A stretch of DNA of 64,000 nt from Heyndrickxia coagulans 36D1 (GTDB lineage Bacteria > Bacillota > Bacilli > Bacillales > Bacillaceae_C), in assembly GCF_000169195.2 (NCBI RefSeq), contig NC_016023.1, positions 2,356,001 to 2,420,000 on the forward strand, given 5' to 3'. The position numbers were made by a program, and so were the translations under genes. This document shows positions 17,902 through 26,091 of this stretch, piece by piece. How positions within the stretch are numbered: position 1 is the stretch's first letter; every line of letters starts with the position of its first letter. Below the pieces are notes generated by a model. That model made no database searches, had not been told where the DNA came from, and saw only the letters and a program-made list of their open reading frames with translations.

Positions 17902-18685
17902 CTTCACCAAACCATTTCTTTGAAATTTTTGTTAGTGTGCCGTCTTTTTTCATATCTTTTAAAGCATCATTTACTTTGTCTGTCAATTTTCCTGAATGTT
18001 TCCGGAACAAAAGAGCGGATTTGCTGGCATCGTTTGCGGTGGCGGCAACTTTAATGGCAGCATTCGGTTTTTGCTTTTTGTAATCCAGATAAGTTAGGGA
18101 ATCATTGACCGTTGCATCCACACGATTTGAAGTCAAAAGCTGGATCGCTTGGTTAAAGCCTTCCACACTTACAATATTGGCACCATTTTTCTTGGCAATA
18201 GTGGCAAAGTTGCTTGTAAGCGATTGGGCTGATTTTTTGCCTTTTAAATCAGCAAAGGACTTGATGTTCGTATTGTCTTTGCGTACAAGGACAACGGCTT
18301 TTGAAATCGTATATGGTGTGGAAAAATCATATTTTTTCTGGCGGTCTGCGCGGATCCCGACTTGGTTTGCGATCATATCAAACCGTTTGGAATTGAGCCC
18401 GGCAAACATGGCATCCCACTGGGTTTCTTTAAATTCGGCTTTTAATCCGAGCCGTTTTGCAACTTCTTTTGCAACATCAATATCGTAGCCTGTTAATTTT
18501 CCGTTTTTATGGAAAGAAAATGGCGGATATGTTCCTTCTGTCCCGATCAAAAGGACGCCTTTTGATTTGATCTGGCCGTATAAGTCATTGGATTTTGAAG
18601 CGTTCTGGTTGTCCGTATTTTTTCCGCATGCCGTTAACGCAAGCAGCAAGCAAAACACGGCCAGCCATTTGATGTATTTTCTCAT
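17888..18685 (-). CDS. tcyA: L-cystine-type substrate-binding lipoprotein
   Basis: Solute-binding protein, 265 aa. The lipobox 'LALTAC' ends a lipoprotein signal peptide, so the mature protein is anchored by Cys20 outside the membrane. 'GTEGTYPPFSF' and 'GYDIDVAKEVAKRLGL' are hallmarks of family 3 binding proteins. 'KKSAQSLTSNFATIAKK' and 'GIRADRQKKYDFSTPYTISKA' closely resemble cystine binders TcyA/FliY. First gene of the operon. Cystine as ligand is likely but not proven. Confidence 0.88.
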   Translation of the reverse strand: MRKYIKWLAVFCLLLALTACGKNTDNQNASKSNDLYGQIKSKGVLLIGTEGTYPPFSFHKNGKLTGYDIDVAKEVAKRLGLKAEFKETQWDAMFAGLNSKRFDMIANQVGIRADRQKKYDFSTPYTISKAVVLVRKDNTNIKSFADLKGKKSAQSLTSNFATIAKKNGANIVSVEGFNQAIQLLTSNRVDATVNDSLTYLDYKKQKPNAAIKVAATANDASKSALLFRKHSGKLTDKVNDALKDMKKDGTLTKISKKWFGEDVSQ

Positions 18686-18835
18686 GTTGTCAACTCCCTT
18701 TTTATTATCTTTACAGTCTACAGCTATGCTTTAACCAGCATTTTGTATTGTAAACAAAGGGGTAAAAAATATCCAGAAAAAAGGCTTTGTATAGTAAAAT
18801 ATGGATGAGGGAAAGCGAAAGGTGGTTAACCCAAT

Positions 18836-19693
18836 ATGGCAGAAGGATATGTGAAAGTCACGGGAGGGAATGTCTTTTACAAAATAACGGGCACCGGAAG
18901 CAAAACGCCGCTTATCGTATTGCACGGCGGGCCTGGTGGGACACATATGCCGTTTTTTGCCCTTGAAGCACTCGGGGATGAACGGCCGGTTGTCTTTTAC
19001 GACCAGCTCGGTTCCGGAAGATCAGACCACCCGGATGACCCCTTACTCTGGACAATTGACAGATTCACAGAGGAGCTTGCCCGGCTTCGTGAGGCACTTG
19101 CATTGGATAAAGTCCACATCCTCGGCCATTCGTGGGGAACAATGCTTGCGGCAAACTATTTGCTGAAGCAGCCGGCAGGGGTAAAAAGCGTTATATTTTC
19201 CGGGCCATGCCTGAGCGCTCCACAGTGGAAAGAGGATCAGGATGAACACCGGAAACAGCTGCCGCCCGATGTCCAGGAAATTTTGGCGCGTTCAGAACGC
19301 GAGGGGCGGACATCCTCTCCGGAATACAAAGAGGCAATGAAAGTTTTCTATAAAAAATTTGTCAACCGTCTTGAAGAAAAGCCGGCCGTCTTGCAATCGG
19401 AATTTGCCCGTCCGAATGAAGAAGTATACTTGACGATGTGGGGGCCGTCAGAATTTTACCCGTCCGGCAATTTGAAAACATTTGACGTAACAGGCCGCCT
19501 GCATGAGATCAGGCTGCCTGCCTTATTTACCTGCGGGCGTTACGATGAAGCCAGGCCGGAAACAACGAGGGCCTATAGCCGGCTCATACCGGGGGCAAAA
19601 TTCCATATGTTTGAAAACAGCTCACACCAGCCGTACCTTGAAGAGCCCCATGAATTTGTGCGGGTGATCCGGGAATTTTTGGCAGGTGTTTGA
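18836..19693 (+). CDS. Proline iminopeptidase-type alpha/beta hydrolase
   Basis: Alpha/beta-hydrolase of the prolyl aminopeptidase family, 285 aa, releasing N-terminal proline from peptides. 'LHGGPGGTH' is the oxyanion HGGPG motif, 'GHSWGTMLA' carries the Ser nucleophile, '[10 protein letters not shown]' the Asp, and '[11 protein letters not shown]' the His. A helical cap (about 130-200) contains the Glu-rich segment that binds the substrate amino group. The start ATG has AAAGGTGG upstream. It is convergent with the ferritin-like gene with only 8 bp between stops and no visible terminator. Other peptidase or esterase activities in this family remain possible. Confidence 0.88.
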   Translation: MAEGYVKVTGGNVFYKITGTGSKTPLIVLHGGPGGTHMPFFALEALGDERPVVFYDQLGSGRSDHPDDPLLWTIDRFTEELARLREALALDKVHILGHSWGTMLAANYLLKQPAGVKSVIFSGPCLSAPQWKEDQDEHRKQLPPDVQEILARSEREGRTSSPEYKEAMKVFYKKFVNRLEEKPAVLQSEFARPNEEVYLTMWGPSEFYPSGNLKTFDVTGRLHEIRLPALFTCGRYDEARPETTRAYSRLIPGAKFHMFENSSHQPYLEEPHEFVRVIREFLAGV

Positions 19694-19701
19694 GCGCACG
19701 G

Positions 19702-20166
19702 TCAGCGGATATTGATGAGCAGATAAAGAAACCAGACGGCGTGATGCTGTTCGTCTCTTGCCGCTTCAAGAAACGCCTGCTTCATGGCAGGGCTATTTGC
19801 GGAACGCGCCAATTCTCTGTAAAAATCGACCGTGTTTTGTTCGTCTTTCACGGCAAATTCAAGCCCTCCTTTGTAAGTGGAAGGGCAGGCTTCGCTGATT
19901 TGCGGCTGCGGCCTTCTGCCTGTGAGGTTCGTGTAAAACTGCGAAAATGTCTGGAAATGGCGAATCTCATCATCACGGATTTCCATAATGATGTTACGGG
20001 CTTCAGCAGACGGGGCTCTCCTTGCGATTTGCTCGTAGCAGGCGATGGCACTATATTCGCCGTTTATTGCCTGGATTAGATTGGCGAGCCATACTGCCTG
20101 CTGGTTCCCGGCGTCAGGCTGTGTGTTTCTCAAACCGGCATGATCATCAAACGGATGGACAAACAT
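19702..20166 (-). CDS. Ferritin-like/rubrerythrin-type protein (YhjR-like)
   Basis: A 154-aa four-helix ferritin-like protein. Putative di-iron ligands lie in 'NGEYSAIACYEQI', 'RDDEIRHFQTF', 'AVKDEQNTVDFY' and 'AARDEQHHAVWF', that is E/ExxH pairs in each helical hairpin. It likely stores iron or reduces peroxide; small Bacillus proteins such as YhjR are the nearest resemblance. No rubredoxin domain is attached. The start has GGAGG close upstream on the minus strand. Single gene. Confidence 0.8.
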   Translation of the reverse strand: MFVHPFDDHAGLRNTQPDAGNQQAVWLANLIQAINGEYSAIACYEQIARRAPSAEARNIIMEIRDDEIRHFQTFSQFYTNLTGRRPQPQISEACPSTYKGGLEFAVKDEQNTVDFYRELARSANSPAMKQAFLEAARDEQHHAVWFLYLLINIR

Positions 20167-20255
20167 TGGATTCCCTCCTCACTTTCAACCGGTATATCGT
20201 ATGATGGGCAAAAGCGGATCGTTCCGATTTTTTCTGATCCATCCAGCGGACAATG

Positions 20256-20285
20256 TTTAAAAATTTTCCCGAAATGTTTTATAAT
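20256..20285 (+). promoter_or_regulatory. Probable sigma-A promoter of ppaC
   Basis: A -10 TATAAT at 20280-20285 with a weak -35 TTTAAA at 20256-20261, spacing 18. The -10 lies about 54 bp ahead of the ppaC ATG. Confidence 0.5.
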
Positions 20286-20338
20286 AGGAATGTCTATGCC
20301 AGATTTCCTTCATATTTTTTTAGAAAAGGAGCAAAGAA

Positions 20339-21268
20339 ATGGAAAAAGTATTTGTTTTCGGCCATAAAAACCCGGATACGGATGCGATTTGTTCAGCGAT
20401 TGCCTATGCAGCGTTAAAAACAAAATTGGGCGTTGACGCGGAGGCGGTCCGGTTAGGAGAATTGAGCAATGAAACGAAATTCGCATTGGAAACATTCCAC
20501 ATGGAAGCGCCGCGCCTCGTTCAAACGGTTGCAAACGAAGTGGAAAATGTCATTCTTGTGGACCATAATGAACGCCAGCAAAGCGCGGACGACATTGACA
20601 GCGTGCGGGTCCTTGAAGTCATTGACCACCATCGCATCGCCAATTTTGAAACGAGCGACCCGCTCTATTACCGTGCGGAACCGGTCGGCTGTACAGCAAC
20701 GATTTTAAATAAACTTTACAAAGAGAATGGGGTTGAAATCAGTAAAGAAATAGCTGGCCTGATGCTTTCTGCGATCATCTCCGACTCGCTTTTGTTTAAA
20801 TCCCCGACTTGCACGGAAGAAGATGTGAAGGCAGCGAAAGAACTGGCTGAAATTGCCGGTGTGGATGCAGATACATACGGCCTTGAAATGCTGAAAGCCG
20901 GCGCGGATTTAAGTGACAAAACGGTGGAACAGCTGATTACACTTGACTCCAAAGAATTTGATATGGCTGGCCATAAAGTGGTGATTGCCCAGGTAAATGC
21001 CGTTGATACAAATGACGTGCTCGTGAAACAGGCGGAAATTGAACAGGCGATCCAAGCGCAGATTACAGACAGAGGGCTTGATTTGTTCCTGTTTGTTGTA
21101 ACGGATATTTTAACAAACGATTCCGTCGCACTTGCACTCGGCAAATCGGCGGATATTGTGGAAAAAGCCTATAATGTCAAGCTGGAAAACAACACGGCCA
21201 CTTTAAAAGGCGTTGTATCACGGAAAAAACAAATTGTTCCGGTTTTAACCGAATCCTTTCATAGCTGA
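20339..21268 (+). CDS. ppaC: Manganese-dependent inorganic pyrophosphatase
   Basis: Class C (family II) pyrophosphatase of the DHH superfamily, 309 aa, hydrolysing pyrophosphate to phosphate in the cytoplasm. The metal-binding motifs are 'GHKNPDTDA', 'LVDHNE', and the DHH motif in '[11 protein letters not shown]'. The C-terminal DHHA2 domain carries '[10 protein letters not shown]' with the substrate-binding Arg-Lys. Length and motifs match B. subtilis PpaC. The ribosome site is AAAAGGAG, and the gene ends in its own terminator. Confidence 0.97.
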   Translation: MEKVFVFGHKNPDTDAICSAIAYAALKTKLGVDAEAVRLGELSNETKFALETFHMEAPRLVQTVANEVENVILVDHNERQQSADDIDSVRVLEVIDHHRIANFETSDPLYYRAEPVGCTATILNKLYKENGVEISKEIAGLMLSAIISDSLLFKSPTCTEEDVKAAKELAEIAGVDADTYGLEMLKAGADLSDKTVEQLITLDSKEFDMAGHKVVIAQVNAVDTNDVLVKQAEIEQAIQAQITDRGLDLFLFVVTDILTNDSVALALGKSADIVEKAYNVKLENNTATLKGVVSRKKQIVPVLTESFHS

Positions 21269-21303
21269 AAAAACCGGTGCCGACACATGGCACCGGCTTT
21301 TTT
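21269..21303 (+). terminator. ppaC terminator
   Basis: AAAACCGGTGCC stem paired with GGCACCGGCTTTT, ending in a T-run immediately after the ppaC stop codon. Confidence 0.9.
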
Positions 21304-21330
21304 CATTCCAAGAAACCGGAACAGGGCTTT

Positions 21331-21580
21331 CAGATACCCGTATGATCCTTGGGTATTGTGCTGCCTTTTCAAATTTTGGCTTGCGGAACCCCGCTGTTTC
21401 CGCAACCGGCACCGGTTTTTTCAACGGGGGATCGGAATGCGACTCAGATACCCGTATGATCCTTGGGTATTGTGCTGCCTTTTCAAATTTTGGCTTGCGG
21501 AACCCCGCTGTTTCCGCAACCGGCACCGTTTTTTCAACCGGGGGACCAGAACGGGACGCAGATATCCATATGTTCCGTAT
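21331..21580. repeat. 114-bp tandem repeat, about 2.2 copies
   Basis: Units begin at 21331, 21445 and 21559 (the last partial and diverged), each starting CAGATACCCGTATGATCC or close to it. Each unit holds three hairpins: ATACCC...GGGTAT, GCGGAA...TTTCCGC, and AACCGG-CA-CCGGTT with a T-run. The unit resembles a duplicated terminator cassette between convergent ppaC and the marC-family gene. The two full copies are almost identical, so duplication is recent. Confidence 0.85.
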
Positions 21581-21596
21581 ATGGAAGCGGATTGTT

Positions 21597-22220
21597 TTAC
21601 AGCTTCGGGAACAGCCCGTGGATGCCGCTTGCGATCATTTGAACCGCCATGACGGCAAGAATCAGCCCCATCAGCCTTGTTATAATGTTAAGGCCGCTTT
21701 GCCCGAGCTTAGAGATAATCGAAGATGAATAATAAAACAATACAAAGGTTAAAGCGAGCACAATGGTATAGCCGATTAAAACACTTGCCAGGTTTGGCAG
21801 GGAATGGGAAGACGTCTGCGCCATGACGGTTGCGATCGTCCCGGGCCCGGCCAGGATCGGGAGGGCAAGCGGTGTAATAGAGATGTCATCCCGGGCTTCA
21901 ACTTCTTTCCGCTCATTCGGATGCGGGCTTTGCGATCTTGCATTTTTAGCGTGCAGCAGGCTGTAGGCAATCCCGAAGATTAAGATCCCCCCTGCAACGC
22001 GAAACGCATGAATCGTAATCCCGAAGACCTCGAACAATAATTTTCCAAGAAAAAGAAAAACCGTTAGTATGATAAAAGAAACAATGACCGCTTTGCGGGC
22101 GGTTTTCCGTTTGTCCTTTAAGGAATATCCACCAGTTAATGAAATGAAGATTGGAATATTCCCGATCGGATTCATCACCGCAAAAAAACCGAGCGAAAGT
22201 TTTATAATTTCGCCGAACAA
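21597..22220 (-). CDS. MarC-family integral membrane protein
   Basis: UPF0056/MarC family, 207 aa, six predicted transmembrane helices. Typical segments are 'FFAVMNPIGNIPIFISLT' at the N-terminus and 'PLALPILAGPGTIATVM' in the middle. A charged cytoplasmic loop lies at about 94-115. Function of the family is not firmly established despite the old multiple-antibiotic-resistance name. Single gene, convergent with ppaC, separated from it by the tandem repeat. Confidence 0.85.
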   Translation of the reverse strand: MFGEIIKLSLGFFAVMNPIGNIPIFISLTGGYSLKDKRKTARKAVIVSFIILTVFLFLGKLLFEVFGITIHAFRVAGGILIFGIAYSLLHAKNARSQSPHPNERKEVEARDDISITPLALPILAGPGTIATVMAQTSSHSLPNLASVLIGYTIVLALTFVLFYYSSSIISKLGQSGLNIITRLMGLILAVMAVQMIASGIHGLFPKL

Positions 22221-22595
22221 TTTCTACACCCCTTTTTGTTTATTTTTTATTGCATTACCCTGTTGGTGGAAAATGTAACAGGGGTAACAGTTTTTTGATG
22301 GACGGATCCCCGCGTTTCTTTACAGAAGCGGATGTCTTTAATATAATGTTCATATCTTTTTGATGTATGTAAGAAGCAACGCAGTGTTTCACCCGGAGAG
22401 CGGGGGAGAATCCCTGCGTTTTTATTGTGACAATCATTTTTATAGTTGATGATGGCGCGTTTTTAATGGCAGCAATACGCATATTGCCGCTTGTTGCCGT
22501 ACAAAAAGTCCTCGTCATGCAAATTGGTGGTCGGACTGAATGCAAAAACTTAAGTTCATTTTATATAAATTGTTTGTTTTTGGGGGAGGTGAATC
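22221..22595. other. Divergent spacer with a hairpin, upstream of queG
   Basis: About 375 bp between the marC-family gene and queG. A stem pairs AACGCAG (22378-22384) with CTGCGTT (22414-22420), followed by TTTTATT; it could be an attenuator or the end of a small RNA. It does not look like a preQ1 riboswitch. The marC-side half shows no other feature I can support. Confidence 0.4.
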
Positions 22596-23726
22596 ATGGA
22601 TACGGCCGAATTGAAAAAAGAAGTCATTGCCTTCAGCAAAACGATCGGAATCGACAAAATCGGGTTTGCTTCTCCAGACCCGTTTACGGAGTTGAAGCAG
22701 CGCCTGATCCGTCAACAGGAACTCGGCTACCAGTCCGGCTTTGAGGAAAAAGATATTGAAAAAAGGGTGAATCCTTCTTTAATTTTTGATTCGCCCCAGT
22801 CGATTATTGCCGTTGCGCTCGCCTACCCGTCCAAAATCAAGAATCCGCCGAAAGGGAAAAAAGGCGCACGCCGCGGGATCTTTTGCCGGGCTTCTTGGGG
22901 CGAGGACTATCACACCATCTTAAGGGACAAGCTTTCGAAACTGGAAGATTTTCTTAAAGAAAAAGTGGAAGGGGCCCGCTGCAAATCGATGGTCGATACA
23001 GGGGAACTCTCCGACCGGGCGGTAGCCGAGAGGGCCGGCATTGGCTGGAGCGGAAAAAATTGTTCGATCATCACACCGGAATTTGGTTCCTATGTGTACT
23101 TAGGCGAGATGATTACCAATATTCCGTTTGAACCGGATACACCTGTTGAGGACCAGTGCGGTGACTGCCGGAAATGCCTAGATGTCTGTCCGACCGGCGC
23201 GCTTGTTTCTGCCGGGCAGCTGAATGCCAAACGGTGCATCAGCTTTTTAACGCAGACAAAAGATTACTTGCCGGACGAGTTTAAAGGGAAAATCGGCAAT
23301 CGCGTGTACGGTTGTGATTCGTGCCAGACAATCTGTCCGAAAAACAAAGGGATTGATTTTCATTTTCATGAGGAAATGGAGCCGGAACCGGAAGCGGCCA
23401 AGCCACTTCTGGAACCGATTCTCCGCCTCAGCAACCGCGCGTTTAAAGAACGGTTCGGCCATATGGCAGGATCGTGGCGCGGGAAAAAGCCGATCCAGCG
23501 AAACGCGATTATCGCGCTCGCCCATTTTAAGGAAGAAAGCGCAGTACCGGAGCTGATCCGAATTTTGCAGGAAGATCCGCGCCCGGTTATTCGCGGGACG
23601 GCAGGCTGGGCGCTTGGGAAAATCGGCGGGGAAGAAGCAAAAGCTGCACTTCTTTCCGCACGCGAACAGGAAGAAGATCCGGATGCCCGCAATGAAATCG
23701 AAAAAGGCCTTGCATTTTTCGATTAG
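22596..23726 (+). CDS. queG: Epoxyqueuosine reductase
   Basis: Cobalamin-dependent iron-sulfur enzyme, 376 aa, catalysing the last step of tRNA queuosine synthesis (epoxyqueuosine to queuosine). N-terminal Cbl-binding region, then two [4Fe-4S] motifs, 'CGDCRKCLDVCPTGAL' and 'CDSCQTICPKNKG', and a C-terminal HEAT-like extension ('AVPELIRILQEDPRPVIRGTA') for tRNA binding. The start has GGGGGAGG at 7-nt spacing. It heads the conserved order queG (yhbA)-yhbB-trmL (cspR) known from B. subtilis, and the TrmL next door also modifies tRNA. Confidence 0.96.
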   Translation: MDTAELKKEVIAFSKTIGIDKIGFASPDPFTELKQRLIRQQELGYQSGFEEKDIEKRVNPSLIFDSPQSIIAVALAYPSKIKNPPKGKKGARRGIFCRASWGEDYHTILRDKLSKLEDFLKEKVEGARCKSMVDTGELSDRAVAERAGIGWSGKNCSIITPEFGSYVYLGEMITNIPFEPDTPVEDQCGDCRKCLDVCPTGALVSAGQLNAKRCISFLTQTKDYLPDEFKGKIGNRVYGCDSCQTICPKNKGIDFHFHEEMEPEPEAAKPLLEPILRLSNRAFKERFGHMAGSWRGKKPIQRNAIIALAHFKEESAVPELIRILQEDPRPVIRGTAGWALGKIGGEEAKAALLSAREQEEDPDARNEIEKGLAFFD

Positions 23727-24045
23727 ACGTCCATCGCAGTGCACGCGGCATCAGCAGGAGAATGAAAATCAGCCGGTGCCTATTTCAGGATAAACTTTGA
23801 TGCCGCTTCTTTCGTGGATACGGGTAAAAAATCGTCACATGGAACGGTACTGCGTCAAGAAAGCTCTAGGAATGTATCACGTTCCTTGATAACGGCTGCC
23901 GCTTTTTTATGTGCCAAAAGCAGCGCCAACGCAAATTTTCAGCAAAACAAAAGAATCTTTGCGTTTTCAAAAAGCACGAAAATATACAGATACTGATTTC
24001 CCCCATTTTTTCATCATATAGTGATGAAGAGAGGGGGTTTTCTGA
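23727..24045. other. Gap between queG and yhbB
   Basis: About 320 bp without a supported reading frame. A weak hairpin GGAATG...CGTTCC lies near 23872-23888. No clear terminator or promoter could be placed. Confidence 0.35.
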
Positions 24046-24927
24046 TTGAAAGAACAAATCCAGGCACATCTTGAAAACAGGCTTGCTCACTTTACCGGGC
24101 GAGGAACAGAGCGGGAATTTGAAGATATTGAACGAAAAAAGACGGGGCTTTCAAATCGGGATGCCCGGATTGTAAAGGTGAAAGCGGAAGCAAAAGTAAC
24201 CCGGGCTGACCAGGAGGGAAGCCACAGCTTTCTTTATTATACGGTGCATATGCAGTATATGATCAAACAAAAAGCGGCTTTTTACATTGAAGAAGCAGTG
24301 GAGGAAAGAAAAGCATCTTTTTACGATGGAAGGCTTTATGAAGACGAGGAACTTGTGCCGGACATTCCGGAATGGTGCGGTCCTCTGCCGGATGATGAGG
24401 AGCAGAAAACTGGAGCAGCTGGCGGCGAACGGATCGCATACGTGTATGACCGCATGAAAGCTGTCCAGTATGCGGAAAAGTGGTGGAACCGTTTTAATCC
24501 GGCTTACAAATCGTTTACGGATGACTGCACGAACTATATCTCGCAATGCCTTCACGCCGGCGGGGCACCGATGCGCGGATACCCGGACAGGGCACAGGGC
24601 TGGTGGATGATGCACAATAACTGGAGTTACAGCTGGACGGTTGCACATTCGTTTAAGACATACCTGCAGTATTCTAAAACCGGTTTGCGCGCAAAGGAAG
24701 TTTCGTCACCGCAGGAGCTGAAGTACGGTGACGTCATTTGTATCGATTTCCAGGGGGACGGCCGGTTTGACCATACGCTCATTGTCACGGGTTATGATTA
24801 TTACGGGATGCCGCTTGTGAATGCCCATACGACCAATAGCCGTAAACGGTACTGGACGTATGAAGACTCTTCCGCCTATACGCCGAATATCAAGTACAAG
24901 TTTTTTACCATTGAAGATGATAGTTGA
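24046..24927 (+). CDS. yhbB: Amidase-domain protein (YhbB-like)
   Basis: A 293-aa protein with a C-terminal putative amidase domain (Amidase_6 type). 'YDRMKAVQYAEKWWNRFNPAYKSF' precedes 'DDCTNYISQCLHAGG', which contains the likely catalytic Cys. 'GDGRFDHTLIVTGYD' and 'NAHTTN' supply candidate His/Asn. The N-terminal ~130 residues are a charged region without a signal peptide. TTG at 24046 follows GAGAGGGGG. It matches B. subtilis YhbB, between queG and cspR/trmL. Activity on cell-wall or spore peptides is inferred. Confidence 0.85.
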   Translation: MKEQIQAHLENRLAHFTGRGTEREFEDIERKKTGLSNRDARIVKVKAEAKVTRADQEGSHSFLYYTVHMQYMIKQKAAFYIEEAVEERKASFYDGRLYEDEELVPDIPEWCGPLPDDEEQKTGAAGGERIAYVYDRMKAVQYAEKWWNRFNPAYKSFTDDCTNYISQCLHAGGAPMRGYPDRAQGWWMMHNNWSYSWTVAHSFKTYLQYSKTGLRAKEVSSPQELKYGDVICIDFQGDGRFDHTLIVTGYDYYGMPLVNAHTTNSRKRYWTYEDSSAYTPNIKYKFFTIEDDS

Positions 24928-24959
24928 GAAACGTGTTATAATAAGTCCCGAGGTGACAA

Positions 24960-25436
24960 ATGTTGAGCTTGCATGTTGTATTGTACCAGCCGGAAATTCC
25001 CGCCAACACAGGCAATATTGCACGCACTTGCGCAGGGACCGGGACAACGCTCCATCTGATCCGCCCGCTCGGTTTTTCAACGGATGATAAAATGTTAAAA
25101 AGAGCCGGGCTGGATTATTGGAAGCATGTGAATATCGTCTATTATGATTCACTGGAAGAATTTTTTGAAAAAAATGCGGACGGCGAAGTATACTACATTG
25201 AGACGTTTGGCGAAAAGCCGTTTACGGATTTTGATTTCAGCGATCCGGACAAAAATTTATATTTCATGTTCGGCCGGGAAACCTCGGGGCTGCCGAATGA
25301 CTTGATTGAAAAAAATAAGGACCGTTGCCTGCGTATTCCGATGACAGACAAAGTGCGGTCACTGAACCTTTCCAATACTGCCGCCATCCTTGTATATGAA
25401 GCGTTGCGGCAGCAGCAGTATCCGGGATTAAAATGA
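24960..25436 (+). CDS. trmL: tRNA (cytidine/uridine-34 2'-O)-methyltransferase
   Basis: SPOUT-fold methyltransferase, 158 aa, named CspR in B. subtilis. It methylates the 2'-OH of wobble nucleotide 34 in tRNA-Leu. Family motifs are 'YQPEIPANTGNIARTC' (motif 1), 'MFGRETSGLP' (motif 2, SAM knot) and 'IPMTDKVRSLNLSNTAAI' (motif 3). Length is typical. The ATG follows GAGGTG at short spacing. It is 32 bp downstream of yhbB and probably co-transcribed, and it ends at a strong terminator. Confidence 0.95.
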   Translation: MLSLHVVLYQPEIPANTGNIARTCAGTGTTLHLIRPLGFSTDDKMLKRAGLDYWKHVNIVYYDSLEEFFEKNADGEVYYIETFGEKPFTDFDFSDPDKNLYFMFGRETSGLPNDLIEKNKDRCLRIPMTDKVRSLNLSNTAAILVYEALRQQQYPGLK

Positions 25437-25471
25437 CAAAGGGCCGGGCTGATTCATCGCCCGGCCCTTTC
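25437..25471 (+). terminator. trmL terminator
   Basis: GGGCCGGGC / GCCCGGCCC stem with a 9-nt loop followed by TTTCG, directly after the stop codon. Confidence 0.8.
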
Positions 25472-25735
25472 GTTTGCGGAAGCGCCAATGCCGGAAACGG
25501 CTCCGGATCATCCGGCCCGTGCTCACGAAAGATCCCGGTGAAAAATCCCTTCCGAATGTTTTAAGCTGCAATTTTTTCTAGGCCTTGCCCGCTCAAAATC
25601 CCTGCCATATGCCAGGCTGAATTTCTCCGGCCCTTTCGTGTGTGGAAGCGCCGATGCCGGAAAGGTCGGGATCACCCGGCCTTTTGCCCACGGAAGACTC
25701 CCGGTGCAAAAAAATCTTTGAGCAGCATTTTAATA
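25463..25735. repeat. Imperfect 166-bp direct repeat
   Basis: GGCCCTTTCG at 25463 recurs at 25629 and the similarity continues (GGAAGCGCC, ATGCCGGAAA, TCCCGGTG, then A-run plus ATC). Each unit contains GGAAGCGCC and CCCGG segments able to fold back. No reading frame. This repeat fills the gap between trmL and the small minus-strand gene. Confidence 0.65.
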
Positions 25736-25840
25736 CTCCGGCTCTTGCTCGCGGAAGTTTTCCCCTTTGTCTTCGTATCCAGCCGTGAAAATGGCGGACA
25801 AGAATGAAATCGCTACCAATATAATAAGGAACGTTTTCAC
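25730..25840 (-). CDS. Small single-pass membrane peptide
   Basis: A 36-aa peptide. GTG at 25840 has AGGGAGG upstream at about 9 nt, a strong signal for so short a frame. Residues 3-20 ('TFLIILVAISFLSAIFTA') form one membrane segment, and the tail is acidic ('NFREQEPEY'). It is divergent from prkA across 250 bp. No family recognised. Small membrane peptides like this are common near sporulation genes in Bacillus, but no function is claimed. Confidence 0.55.
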   Translation of the reverse strand: MKTFLIILVAISFLSAIFTAGYEDKGENFREQEPEY

Positions 25841-26091
25841 TTCGATATCCTCCCTGTTTTTCCTTCTTTGCCCCTCATTATAGCCCATTTCACTGAAAGA
25901 TGCACCTATTTTCAATTTTTGAACGTACCTTATCCACCAGAATCTCCCTAAACGAAATTTTTCCTATTCGTTTTTCGCGTTTATCGCTGTCCGTTCGTCC
26001 CGAATAAGGTTGTCTCTTTTTATCATGTTCCCTCGCTTGGGGGCATAGATTATATAAACGTCTCTTCAACAAGACTAAGGGGAGGTACGAA

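Noticed and set aside
21331-21580. CRISPR-like direct repeats
   Set aside because: Unit is 114 bp of continuous near-identity without unique spacers; it is a tandem duplication.
22371-22430. preQ1 riboswitch upstream of queG
   Set aside because: Hairpin present, but the compact preQ1 pseudoknot sequence is not; QueG acts late in the pathway and is not a usual target.
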